Shown here: positions 14,533-22,420 of the stretch, piece after piece
How the letters are laid out: each line of letters begins with the position of its first letter
Position numbering within the stretch: position 1 is the first letter of the stretch
DNA from: Mycobacterium aquaticum
GTDB lineage: Bacteria; Actinomycetota; Actinomycetes; Mycobacteriales; Mycobacteriaceae
Direction of reading: 5' to 3'
DNA: 32,195 nt
NCBI RefSeq assembly: GCF_002086485.1
Contig: NZ_MVHF01000070.1
Location: 1 to 32,195 of the forward strand
Notes under the pieces: model-generated
Told to the model about the DNA's origin: nothing
The model's input: the letters and a program-made list of their open reading frames with translations, nothing else
Databases searched by the model: none
Translations under genes and position numbers: made by a program

Positions 14533-15822
14533 CTATTCGCTGCCCGAGTTGCCCGAGTTGTCCTTCGACGGCTTGTCGGTCTTGCTCACCTTGGTCTTCG
14601 TGTCCGCGCTGGTTTTGGTGTCCGCGGTGGTCTTCGAGTCGGCGGTGGTCTTGCCTGCGCCTTTCACCGCGTTACGCAGTCCGTCGGTCGCCTTCTGCAC
14701 CGTGGCCTTGAGGTCGGCCGTAGCGTTGCGGACGCCGTCGCGCACGTCGTTGATGCGTGTCTGTCGCGACGTGCCGACGGACGTGTCGGCGGTCGCGGGC
14801 TTCTGCGACTGCAGCGACTGCTGCACCGATTTCGGAACGGTGGCGGCCGCGTCGGTCTGAGTGGTCGTGGACGGGCTCGGGAGCGCGTCGGTGACGTTTT
14901 CCACCGCGTCCTTCACCACATCGGTTGCGCCGGAAGCTGCGGTCTCGATGTCGGTGACGACCGTCTGCACCGGGTTCTTCAGCTCGCCGCCGGCGCTGGT
15001 CGTATCGGTGACGTCTGTTGCGGGCTTGGCTTTGACGTCCGCGACGTTGAGCAGCGAGGTTCCCTCGGTGAGGCCCTTGAATGCGTTGGCGAGCGTTTCA
15101 CCCACGCCGGCGAGCGTCGTCGACAGTGTCTGCGTCGGTGTCGTCGCGGCCAGCGACGTGGTCTGTGCCGTCGCGGCGAAGGGAAGTGGCGGCAGCGGCA
15201 GCGGGGGGAGAGGCGGCAGGATCCAACCAAGGAAGTAGTTAGCTTCGGCGATGCCGGTGTTGATGGCGCTGGCCACCACGGACCAGGCGACGTCAGCGAT
15301 GCCGTTGGCCCATACACCAAGATTCAGCGGTGCATTGAGCACCGGGTTGATGAGGTTGTAGACGACGGTGTCGGAGATGGGCCGGACGAGGTTGTCGTAG
15401 ATGATGCCGACCTGGTCGCCGATGAGGTAGCCGTACGGCACCCAACCAAGCGCCCACTGCGCAACATCGACGCCGTAGTTCACCCAGTATTGGATGAATT
15501 GGTAGGCCGAGGTGACGAAATCACTCGCGGCGTTCTGCGGGGTCACCACCGCACTGGGCGTCGCCAGCGCGGGCGCGGCTCCGGTGGTCGGCCCGCTGCC
15601 CGGGATCGGCGCCGGTTTCGGCGGGGCGGGAACGGCTGCGGTCATCCGGCTCGCCGCGGCCAGCAGCTCGACCATGGCCTGCGTCAGCTGCGGTTGGGTG
15701 GACGTCGGATGGGCCGGAACTGCGATATCTGCGGGCGTCACCTGCACAGGGGTCAGCGCGATCGTCGTGGCGGTAGCCGCGGCTGCTCCGGCGATGAGAT
15801 ACGAGCGCACAGATACAGTCAT
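14533..15822 (-). CDS. Mycobacterial envelope protein with Lys/Thr/Asp repeat tail (at the PE12 position)
   Basis: A 429-residue protein from ATG 15822, with AGGGAGC upstream. The N-terminus MTVSVRSYLIAGAAAATATT is a signal/anchor of the same style as the genes at 8667 and 9981. A Pro/Ala/Thr linker is followed by a Tyr/Trp-rich hydrophobic domain (residues about 110-215; YQFIQYWVNYGVDVAQWALG, LGVWANGIADVAWSV). A striking Pro-Leu run PPLPPLPLPPLPF comes next. The C-terminal 200 residues are Thr/Asp/Lys-rich, with NDVRDGVRNATADLKATVQK and a tandem KTxAD repeat. It overlaps nothing and converges with the Rv1171-like gene. In M. tuberculosis this place before fbiC is taken by PE12, but no PE domain is seen here. 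Function is unknown. Confidence 0.78.
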   Translation of the reverse strand: MTVSVRSYLIAGAAAATATTIALTPVQVTPADIAVPAHPTSTQPQLTQAMVELLAAASRMTAAVPAPPKPAPIPGSGPTTGAAPALATPSAVVTPQNAASDFVTSAYQFIQYWVNYGVDVAQWALGWVPYGYLIGDQVGIIYDNLVRPISDTVVYNLINPVLNAPLNLGVWANGIADVAWSVVASAINTGIAEANYFLGWILPPLPPLPLPPLPFAATAQTTSLAATTPTQTLSTTLAGVGETLANAFKGLTEGTSLLNVADVKAKPATDVTDTTSAGGELKNPVQTVVTDIETAASGATDVVKDAVENVTDALPSPSTTTQTDAAATVPKSVQQSLQSQKPATADTSVGTSRQTRINDVRDGVRNATADLKATVQKATDGLRNAVKGAGKTTADSKTTADTKTSADTKTKVSKTDKPSKDNSGNSGSE

Positions 15823-15987
15823 GAAAGCTCCCTGGAAGTTCACAGCCCCAACCCGGCCCTAAACCTATCGCGCACGGCGTCAATAAACACTCGGAATAAC
15901 AGCGTGTCGTACCGTGCGGGCGTGTCGCAGCAGCGGTCGACGGTGCTTTGCGTGGTAGCGGGAACGCACCGCACCGGTAGTCGGTAC

Positions 15988-15993
15988 TACTGT
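15988..15993 (+). promoter_or_regulatory. Leaderless -10 element for the fbiC uORF
   Basis: TACTGT is followed by exactly 7 nt and ATG 16001. The same spacing is seen for lpqW. Transcription would begin at or next to the ATG of the 13-codon uORF, giving fbiC a leader of about 70 nt. Confidence 0.55.
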
Positions 15994-16000
15994 GACCTCT

Positions 16001-16042
16001 ATGGCAGGCGCCAAGGTTTCAGAATGTGAGACGCGTGGATGA
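16001..16042 (+). CDS. Leaderless upstream ORF (13 aa) before fbiC
   Basis: ATG 16001 opens a 13-codon frame (MAGAKVSECETRG) that stops at 16040-16042, 28 bp before the fbiC GTG. It has no RBS but sits exactly at the predicted transcript start. In mycobacteria, leaderless short uORFs are common, and Cys-containing ones can tune downstream genes by attenuation. This one has a single Cys codon near its middle. Whether it regulates fbiC is an inference. Confidence 0.45.
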   Translation: MAGAKVSECETRG

Positions 16043-16070
16043 TTGACGACATCTCGGGGGTTACACGGGA

Positions 16071-18641
16071 GTGGCTCTGAACCCCCAGCATGGCGCCGAT
16101 CTGCCCAGCCCGGTGGTCCCACCGACCGTCAACACCGCCGCGTTGAGACGCGTGTTGCGTCGGGCGCGTGATGGTGTTGCGCTCAACGTCGACGAGGCGG
16201 CGATCGCGATGACGGCTCGTGGTGAGGATCTGGCTGATCTGTGTGCGAGCGCGGCACGTGTTCGCGATGCGGGTCTGGTGTCGGCGGGGCGGCGCGGCGC
16301 CACCGGGCGGCTACCGGTCAGCTACTCGCGCAAGGTCTTCATCCCGGTCACGCATCTGTGCCGCGACACGTGCCACTACTGCACGTTTGTCACGGTGCCG
16401 GGCAAGCTGCGGGCTCAGGGCATGGGTATGTACATGGAGCCCGACGAGATCCTCGACGTCGCCCGGCGCGGGGCCGAACTGGGCTGCAAGGAAGCACTTT
16501 TCACGCTCGGTGATCGCCCCGAGGCGCGGTGGGAGGAAGCGCGGCAGTGGCTCGACGAGCGTGGCTATGACTCCACGTTGGACTATGTGCGGGCGATGGC
16601 CATCCGGGTTTTGGAGGAGACCGGGCTGCTGCCGCACCTCAATCCCGGGGTGATGAGTTGGTCGGAGCTCTCGCGTCTCAAGCCGGTCGCCCCGTCCATG
16701 GGGATGATGCTGGAGACCACGTCGCGGCGGTTGTTCGAAACCAAGGGGCTGGCGCACTACGGCAGCCCGGACAAGGATCCGGCGGTGCGGCTGCGCACGC
16801 TGGATGACGCGGGCCGGCTGTCCATCCCGTTCACGACGGGCCTGCTGGTCGGTATCGGTGAGACGCTGGTCGAGCGGGCCGAGACCATGCACGCTATCCG
16901 CAAGTCGCACAAGGAGTTCGGTCACGTTCAGGAAGTGATCGTGCAGAACTTCCGGGCCAAGGACCACACCGCGATGGCGTCGACCCCCGATGCAGGCGTC
17001 GAGGATTTCCTGGCCACCATCGCAGTGACGCGTCTGGTGCTCGGGCCCAAGATGCGCATCCAGGCTCCGCCGAACCTGGTGTCCCGGGACGAATGCCTGG
17101 CGTTGATCGGCGCCGGTGTCGACGACTGGGGCGGCGTGTCGCCTCTGACCCCGGATCATGTCAACCCCGAGCGGCCGTGGCCGGCACTGGATGATCTGGC
17201 TGCGGTGACTGCCGAAGCGGGTTACGACCTGGTGCAGCGGCTGACCGCGCAGCCGGCCTACGTGCAGGCCGGAGCGGCGTGGATCGATCCGCGGGTGCGG
17301 GGGCACGTCGACGCGCTGGCCGATCCCGAAACCGGGCTGGCCCGTGACGTCAACCCGGTGGGTATGCCGTGGCAGGAGCCGGATGAGGCGTCGGAGTCGT
17401 TGGGGCGCACCGATTTGCACACTGCGATCGATTCCGAGGGGCGGCGCACCGAGACCCGCAGTGATCTCGACAGCGCGTTCGGCGACTGGGAGTCGATCCG
17501 CGAGAAGATCTCCGAGCTGGCCGCCCGCGCGCCGGAGCGCATCGACACCGATGTGTTGGCGGCTTTGCGGTCTGCGGAACGCGACCCGGGCGGGTGCAGC
17601 GACGACGAGTACCTCGCGCTGGCCACCGCCGACGGCCCGGCATTGGAAGCGGTTGCTGCCCTTGCCGATTCGCTTCGGCGGGATACCGTCGGCGATGACG
17701 TGACGTTCGTGGTCAATCGCAACATCAACTTCACCAACATCTGCTACACCGGCTGCCGGTTCTGCGCGTTCGCGCAACGCAAGGGCGACGCCGACGCGTA
17801 CTCGTTGTCGACCGACGAGGTGGCCGACCGGGCCTGGGAGGCGCACGTCGCCGGGGCCACCGAGGTCTGCATGCAGGGCGGCATCGATCCGGAGCTGCCC
17901 GTGACGGGCTATGCGGATCTGGTGCGGGCGGTCAAGGCGCGGGTGCCGTCGATGCACGTGCACGCGTTCAGTCCGATGGAGATCGCCAACGGGGTGACTC
18001 GCAGTGGGCTCTCGGTGCGGGAGTGGCTGATCAGCCTGCGTGAGGCCGGTCTGGACACCATTCCCGGTACGGCCGCCGAGATCCTCGATGATGAGGTGCG
18101 CTGGGTGCTGACCAAGGGCAAACTGCCCACCTCGGAGTGGATCGATGTGGTGACCACCGCGCACGAGGTGGGGCTGCGCTCGTCGTCGACGATGATGTAC
18201 GGCCACGTCGACACCCCCAAGCACTGGGTGGGGCACCTCAACGTGCTGCGCGGCATCCAGGACCGTACCGGTGGATTCACCGAGTTCGTGCCGCTGCCGT
18301 TCGTTCACCAGTCCTCACCGCTGTATCTGGCCGGTGGCGCGCGGCCGGGGCCGACCCACCGTGACAACCGGGCTGTGCATGCGTTGGCGCGGATCATGTT
18401 GCACGGCAGGATCTCCCACATCCAGACGTCGTGGGTCAAGCTCGGGGTCGAACGCACCCAGGTGATGCTGCGTGGCGGCGCCAACGATCTGGGCGGCACG
18501 CTGATGGAGGAGACCATCTCCCGGATGGCCGGTTCGGAGAACGGCTCGGCCAAGACCGTCGAGGAACTCGTCGCCATCGCCGAGGGCATCGGCCGGCCCG
18601 CGCGCCAACGCACTACCGACTACTCACCGCTCGCTGCTTGA
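16071..18641 (+). CDS. fbiC: FO synthase FbiC (fused CofG-CofH, F420 biosynthesis)
   Basis: An 856-residue bifunctional radical-SAM enzyme, the typical actinobacterial fusion length. The N-terminal CofG half carries C97-x3-C101-x2-C104 (CRDTCHYC) for its 4Fe-4S cluster. The C-terminal CofH half carries C558-x3-C562-x2-C565 (CYTGCRFC). Together they make 7,8-didemethyl-8-hydroxy-5-deazariboflavin (FO) from tyrosine and a pyrimidine intermediate, the chromophore of coenzyme F420. Conserved stretches such as KVFIPVT, EALFTLGDRPEARW, HAFSPMEIANGVT and ANDLGGTLMEETISRMAG match M. tuberculosis Rv1173. GTG 16071 is used with a weak GGGGG upstream; a uORF and its promoter precede it. The reverse-strand 665-aa frame here is a shadow. 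The gene order before fadH/padR/fdxC is conserved. Confidence 0.96.
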   Translation: MALNPQHGADLPSPVVPPTVNTAALRRVLRRARDGVALNVDEAAIAMTARGEDLADLCASAARVRDAGLVSAGRRGATGRLPVSYSRKVFIPVTHLCRDTCHYCTFVTVPGKLRAQGMGMYMEPDEILDVARRGAELGCKEALFTLGDRPEARWEEARQWLDERGYDSTLDYVRAMAIRVLEETGLLPHLNPGVMSWSELSRLKPVAPSMGMMLETTSRRLFETKGLAHYGSPDKDPAVRLRTLDDAGRLSIPFTTGLLVGIGETLVERAETMHAIRKSHKEFGHVQEVIVQNFRAKDHTAMASTPDAGVEDFLATIAVTRLVLGPKMRIQAPPNLVSRDECLALIGAGVDDWGGVSPLTPDHVNPERPWPALDDLAAVTAEAGYDLVQRLTAQPAYVQAGAAWIDPRVRGHVDALADPETGLARDVNPVGMPWQEPDEASESLGRTDLHTAIDSEGRRTETRSDLDSAFGDWESIREKISELAARAPERIDTDVLAALRSAERDPGGCSDDEYLALATADGPALEAVAALADSLRRDTVGDDVTFVVNRNINFTNICYTGCRFCAFAQRKGDADAYSLSTDEVADRAWEAHVAGATEVCMQGGIDPELPVTGYADLVRAVKARVPSMHVHAFSPMEIANGVTRSGLSVREWLISLREAGLDTIPGTAAEILDDEVRWVLTKGKLPTSEWIDVVTTAHEVGLRSSSTMMYGHVDTPKHWVGHLNVLRGIQDRTGGFTEFVPLPFVHQSSPLYLAGGARPGPTHRDNRAVHALARIMLHGRISHIQTSWVKLGVERTQVMLRGGANDLGGTLMEETISRMAGSENGSAKTVEELVAIAEGIGRPARQRTTDYSPLAA

Positions 18642-18952
18642 TCTGAACCGCTTGCGCCGCGAGCGTGCACAGCCTGAGGGCTGGTGTCGCGGGGCGTCAT
18701 CAGGCGACCCTCGATGTAGCCGGGCGTCATCCATAGCCCTGAGTCATGCGCCATATCTGCACGCTCACGCGCGCTGAGCGTGGCCAAATGCTGGGATTTT
18801 GCGGCGTGTCGAGGGACAAACACGCACGCTCGCGGAGCCGACGGGAGGCGGCCGGAAAAAAATTCGCGAACCCGGGAATGCATGCGGACCGTAGTCCGGT
18901 TATGTTTGACGAAGGCGCCGGAACGACCGGCATTCCAGACCAAGGAGACATC
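18642..18952. other. Gap between fbiC and the YceI-like gene
   Basis: This 311-bp gap has no convincing gene. A 44-codon minus frame (18754-18620, MAHDSGLWMTPGYIEGRLMT...) overlaps the fbiC end and lacks an RBS. Near the downstream gene are an inverted repeat CGGAC-CGTA-GTCCG (about 18886-18899) and TATGTT (18901-18906), a possible -10. A short A-run lies near 18857. M. tuberculosis has Rv1174c (TB8.4) in this interval; I see no counterpart. Confidence 0.45.
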
Positions 18953-19501
18953 ATGACCGCTGCAACCGCCACTGATCTGACCGCCGGCACCTGGGCCATC
19001 GACCCGGTGCACTCTTCGATCAACTTCTCTGTCCGGCATCTGATGGTGAGCAAGGTTCGCGGCAGCTTTGAGACCTTCAGCGGCGAGATCGTCGTGGCCG
19101 AGGACGGCACCCCGTCGGTGACCGCCACCATCGACGTCAACTCGATCAACACCCGGAACGAGCAGCGCGACGCGCACGTGCGGTCCGCCGACTTCTTCGA
19201 CGCCGAGAACCACCCGACGGCCACGTTCGCCTCGACCGGTGTCCGGCGCGACGGCGACGACTACGTCGTCGATGGCGACTTCACCCTCAAAGGCGTGACC
19301 AAGCCCGTCTCGCTGAAGCTTGAGTACAACGGCGTCAACCCGGGTATGGGCCAGGGGCCGGTGGCCGGCTTCGAGGCCTCGGTCGTGTTGAACCGCAAGG
19401 ACTTCGGCATCGACATCGAGCTGCCGCTGGAGACCGGTGGCACCGTCGTCGGCGACAAGGTCACCATCACCCTCGAGATCGAGGCGCTCAAGCAGGCCTG
19501 A
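18953..19501 (+). CDS. YceI-like lipocalin-fold protein
   Basis: A 182-residue protein matching the YceI family from end to end. The N-terminus has TWAIDPVHSSINFSVRHLMVSKVRGSF. The centre has ATIDVNSINTRNEQRDAHVRSADFFDAENHPTATFAS, where the N-E-Q-R-D-x-H-x-R and D-F-F-D signatures are complete. It ends with the GDFTLKGVTKPVSLKLEY strand and a GFEASVVLNRKDFGI terminal segment. The fold is an extended lipocalin-like barrel that binds polyisoprenoids or amphiphiles. No signal peptide is present in this version, so it is likely cytosolic, as is usual in actinobacteria. AAGGAGA precedes ATG 18953, which excludes the longer frame from 18746. A strong terminator follows. The ligand is unknown; a quinone- or polyprenol-related role is the family-level expectation. 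Confidence 0.9.
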   Translation: MTAATATDLTAGTWAIDPVHSSINFSVRHLMVSKVRGSFETFSGEIVVAEDGTPSVTATIDVNSINTRNEQRDAHVRSADFFDAENHPTATFASTGVRRDGDDYVVDGDFTLKGVTKPVSLKLEYNGVNPGMGQGPVAGFEASVVLNRKDFGIDIELPLETGGTVVGDKVTITLEIEALKQA

Positions 19502-19516
19502 CTCGTCCCGCACCGA

Positions 19517-19557
19517 CCACCGGCGTGACGCCCCCAGCGTCACGCCGGTGGAGTTTT
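19517..19557. terminator. Strong intrinsic terminator between the YceI-like gene and fadH
   Basis: A perfect 14-bp GC-rich stem (19517-19530 with 19538-19551, arms beginning CCACCGGCG and ending CGCCGGTGG) encloses a 7-nt loop and is followed by AGTTTT. This is the clearest classic terminator in the window. It sits between convergent genes and may serve both. Confidence 0.85.
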
Positions 19558-19579
19558 GCCGGCCGCGCGGGCCCGACCG

Positions 19580-21589
19580 CTATAGCCGCGCGGCCAATTC
19601 CGTGCCTTGTCTGATGGCCCGTTTGGCGTCCAGTTCGGCGGCGAGCGCGGCACCGCCGATGATGTGCGGCTCGATACCGCCTCGGCGCAATCCTTCTTCG
19701 AGATCGCGCACCGATTCCTGACCGGCGCAGATCACCACGCTGTCCACCGCCAGTACCCGCGCGTCGGAGTGGTCGGGTCCGAAGCTGATGTGCAGGCCCT
19801 CGTCGTCGATGCGCTCGTAGTTGACCCCGGAAAGCTGGTGTACGCCTTTGGCTTTCAGCGAGGCACGGTGCACCCAGCCGCTGGTCTTGCCCAACGTGCG
19901 GCCCTGCGGACCCTTGGTGCGTTGCAGCAGGTACACCTCGCGAACCGCGGGTGCAGGCAGCGGGGTGGTGAGCGCGCCGCGCGCCTCCTGGGGGTCGGCC
20001 GCGCCCCACTCTGCTTTCCACTCTTTGAGATTCAGGGTTGGCGACACGTCGGTGGTCAGGAACTCGCTGACGTCGAATCCGATCCCGCCCGCACCGATGA
20101 CGGCCACCGACGCGCCGACCGGTGCCCCGGTGATGGCCTGCGCATAGGTGAGCACCTTGGGATGGTCGATGCCGGGGATGTCGGGCAACCGTGGCGTCAC
20201 CCCGGTCGCGAGCACCACGTCGTCGAATCCGGTCAGTGCCTCGACGCCCACGCGGGTCCCCAGCCGCACCTCGACGCCGTGCTTGTCGAGCATCCGGGTG
20301 TAGTAGCGGATCGTCTCGTTGAACTCTTCCTTGCCGGGAATCCTTCTGGCCAAGTCGAATTGCCCGCCGATCACGCTGCCCGCCTCGAAGAGCGTGACCC
20401 GGTGGCCGCGCTGGGCGGAGCTGACCGCGGTGGCCAACCCCGCCGGGCCCGCGCCCACGACGGCCACCGACCGTGCGCGCCGCGTCGGGCCGAGCACCAA
20501 TGACGTTTCGCGCCCCGCCCGCGGATTGAGCAGGCACGACACGTTCTTGTGGACGAAAGCGTGGTCGAGGCAGGCCTGGTTGCAGGCGATGCAGGCGTTG
20601 ATCTCGTCGGCGGCGTCGGCGGCTGCCTTGTTCACCCAGTCCGGATCACTCAGCAGCGGCCGCGCCATCGAGATCAGCTGGACGTGGGTGTCGGCCAGGA
20701 TCTGTTCGGCGGCCTGCGGCATGTTGATCCGATTGGACGCGACCACGGGGATGGCGACGTGTTCGGCGACTGCGCTGCTGATGCCGACGAATGCCGCGTT
20801 GGGCACCGACGTGACGATCGTCGGCACGCGGGCTTCATGCCAGCCGAAGCCAGAATTGATCATCGTCGCACCGGCTGCCTCGATTTCGGTTGCGAGCGCG
20901 ACGATCTCGTCCCAGCTCTGACCGTCCTCGACGTAGTCGGCCATCGACATCCGGTAGCAGACGATGAAGTCGGTGCCGACGGCCTCGCGCACCCGCCGAA
21001 CGATCTCGACCGGGAAACGACGGCGCTTCTCGGGGGTGCCGCCCCAGGCGTCGGTGCGCTTGTTGGTGCGCGGCGCCAGGAACTGGTTGAGCAGATAGCC
21101 CTCGCTGCCCATGATCTCCACACCGTCGTAGCCGGCCTCTCGGGCGAGCAGCGCGCAGCGCACGAAGTCGTCGATCGTGCCACTGACGATGCGCAGCGCC
21201 CGGGGGCGAAACGGGTTGATGGGGGCCTTGATCGACGATGCGCTGACCGAAAACGGGTGGTACGCATAGCGTCCGGCGTGCAGGATCTGCAGAAGAATCT
21301 TGCCGTCGGCTTCGTGCACCGCCCCGGTGATGCGGCAGTGCCTGCGTGCCTCGTCCGACGACACCAGCTGCGACGCCAGCGGCAGCAGCCAGCCCGTCCG
21401 GTTGGGAGCGTAGCCACCGGTGATGATCAGCCCGACGCCGCCGCGGGCCCGTTCGGCGAAATATTCGGCCAGCCTGTCGGTGTCGCGGGCACGGTCCTCC
21501 AGACCGGTGTGCATCGAGCCCATCACCACCCGGTTGCGCAGGGTGGTGAAGCCGAGGTCCAGCGGTGACAACAGGTTCGGATAGCTCAT
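19580..21589 (-). CDS. fadH: NADPH 2,4-dienoyl-CoA reductase FadH
   Basis: A 669-residue enzyme of the usual length for this family. The N-terminal half is an old-yellow-enzyme TIM barrel binding FMN (MSYPNLLSPLDLGFTTLRNRVVMGSM; GGVGLIITGGYAPN; ATMINSGFGWHEARVPT). A 4Fe-4S cluster site follows with C333, C336, C340 and C352 in CIACNQACLDHAF...NVSC. The C-terminal half is an FAD/NADPH-binding module with GAGPAGLATAVSSAQRGHRVTLFE and a second GAGGIGFDVSEF dinucleotide motif. The enzyme reduces 2,4-dienoyl-CoA during beta-oxidation of unsaturated fatty acids. ATG 21589 has GGAAGGAT upstream and overlaps the padR stop as ATGA, giving translational coupling. It matches M. tuberculosis Rv1175c and is likely controlled by the adjacent PadR protein. 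Confidence 0.93.
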   Translation of the reverse strand: MSYPNLLSPLDLGFTTLRNRVVMGSMHTGLEDRARDTDRLAEYFAERARGGVGLIITGGYAPNRTGWLLPLASQLVSSDEARRHCRITGAVHEADGKILLQILHAGRYAYHPFSVSASSIKAPINPFRPRALRIVSGTIDDFVRCALLAREAGYDGVEIMGSEGYLLNQFLAPRTNKRTDAWGGTPEKRRRFPVEIVRRVREAVGTDFIVCYRMSMADYVEDGQSWDEIVALATEIEAAGATMINSGFGWHEARVPTIVTSVPNAAFVGISSAVAEHVAIPVVASNRINMPQAAEQILADTHVQLISMARPLLSDPDWVNKAAADAADEINACIACNQACLDHAFVHKNVSCLLNPRAGRETSLVLGPTRRARSVAVVGAGPAGLATAVSSAQRGHRVTLFEAGSVIGGQFDLARRIPGKEEFNETIRYYTRMLDKHGVEVRLGTRVGVEALTGFDDVVLATGVTPRLPDIPGIDHPKVLTYAQAITGAPVGASVAVIGAGGIGFDVSEFLTTDVSPTLNLKEWKAEWGAADPQEARGALTTPLPAPAVREVYLLQRTKGPQGRTLGKTSGWVHRASLKAKGVHQLSGVNYERIDDEGLHISFGPDHSDARVLAVDSVVICAGQESVRDLEEGLRRGGIEPHIIGGAALAAELDAKRAIRQGTELAARL

Positions 21590-22170
21590 CGGGATCCTTC
21601 CGGAACGACAGGACTCAGGGCTTCCAGAACTTCGGAAAGCCACTCCAGTGAGCTCTCCTCGGCACGCATGCCGCCGCGCAGCACCAGATACTGGTGCAGC
21701 GCACTGCCGTGCAGCGCCGCCGGATCGGGAAACTGCCGCTTCTGGTAGCCGCGGTAGGTGTCGAGCAACGCGGCCCGCTCGGAGCGCAGCGCCGCGATCT
21801 GCTCGCGCAGTGCGGCGATATCGCCGTGGGCCGCGCCCCGGACCTTCACGGCCAGATCGCGCGTGCGGGTGTCCGCCGTCGAGCCGGCCCTGCCGGCCGG
21901 GGGTTTCGGCAGGGGTTCGGCGATCCAGCGGGCCAACTCGGCGCGTCCGGCGTCGGACACGGTGTAGACCTTCTTGTCCGGCCTGCCGTACTGCACGACG
22001 GGGGTGACATGCACCCAGCCGTCGTTCTCCATGGCCCGCAAGGTTCGGTAGATCTGCTGGTGGGAGGCCGCCCAGAAGTAGCCGATCGACCTGTCGAAGC
22101 GGCGGGTCAGCTCATAGCCCGAACCGGACTGCTCACTCAACGACACCAGGATGGCGTGGGGGAGGGCCAT
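21586..22170 (-). CDS. PadR-family transcriptional regulator (Rv1176c-like)
   Basis: A 194-residue regulator with the N-terminal PadR winged helix-turn-helix: HAILVSLSEQSGSGYELTRRFD, FWAASHQQIYRTLRAMENDGWV and GRPDKKVYTVSDAGRAELARWI. The C-terminal helical dimerisation part (AVKVRGAAHGDIAALREQIAALRSE...) is predicted coiled-coil. The final residues overlap the fadH start by four bases, so the pair is co-transcribed and coupled. The ATG at 22170 is leaderless by its TAGGCT element, 6 nt upstream. Inverted repeats immediately beyond are the natural autoregulatory operator. PadR proteins are usually repressors that respond to small aromatic or lipophilic molecules; the ligand here is unknown, and control of fadH and perhaps fdxC is inferred. 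Confidence 0.9.
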   Translation of the reverse strand: MALPHAILVSLSEQSGSGYELTRRFDRSIGYFWAASHQQIYRTLRAMENDGWVHVTPVVQYGRPDKKVYTVSDAGRAELARWIAEPLPKPPAGRAGSTADTRTRDLAVKVRGAAHGDIAALREQIAALRSERAALLDTYRGYQKRQFPDPAALHGSALHQYLVLRGGMRAEESSLEWLSEVLEALSPVVPEGSR

Positions 22171-22176
22171 GCCCGG

Positions 22177-22182
22177 AGCCTA
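22177..22182 (-). promoter_or_regulatory. Leaderless -10 element of the padR-fadH operon
   Basis: On the minus strand TAGGCT is followed by 6 nt and ATG 22170, so transcription would start on the A of the start codon. Confidence 0.55.
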
Positions 22183-22197
22183 GGTGGGACCGCTGGT

Positions 22198-22234
22198 CCT
22201 ATGCAACTGGGTGCACTGGGGTGGAGTGCATAGG
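22198..22234. promoter_or_regulatory. Probable PadR operator (nested inverted repeats)
   Basis: Two overlapping perfect inverted repeats lie 16-52 bp upstream of the predicted padR -10. The outer one is CCTATGCA (22198-22205) with TGCATAGG (22227-22234). The inner one is TGCACT (22212-22217) with AGTGCA (22225-22230). They cover the -35 zone of the padR promoter and lie between padR and fdxC, so one site could control both directions. Confidence 0.55.
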
Positions 22235-22267
22235 CGTGGCGACTGGTCGAGCTGTATCTGCAACGTT

Positions 22268-22273
22268 TAGTAT
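22268..22273 (+). promoter_or_regulatory. Candidate -10 element for fdxC
   Basis: TAGTAT fits TANNNT and lies 34 bp from the PadR-type operator. It would give fdxC a leader of about 140 nt, within which GC-rich partly self-complementary sequence (22281-22310) is present. Confidence 0.3.
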
Positions 22274-22420
22274 CAGTAACCGCGCGCCACCCTTAACTGT
22301 GGTGCGCGAAGTTAGGACACACTGAGACGAGCGTGCCGGAATGTGTAACGCATACTGGCGCGCGGGATCACGAGTCCCGACCGAGCCCGACCAGCAGCCC
22401 ACTGGACAGGAGACACATCA

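Noticed and set aside
8667..15822. PE/PPE or PE_PGRS genes
   Set aside because: The proteins look similar in composition, but no PE or PPE domain and no Gly-Gly-Ala repeats are present.
16311..18308. 665-codon open frame antisense to fbiC
   Set aside because: It mirrors codon bias in GC-rich DNA; fbiC on the plus strand has complete radical-SAM motifs over the whole span.
18620..18754. 44-codon minus-strand ORF (MAHDSGLWMTPG...)
   Set aside because: It overlaps the fbiC end, lacks an RBS and a -10 at leaderless distance, and has no recognisable relatives.
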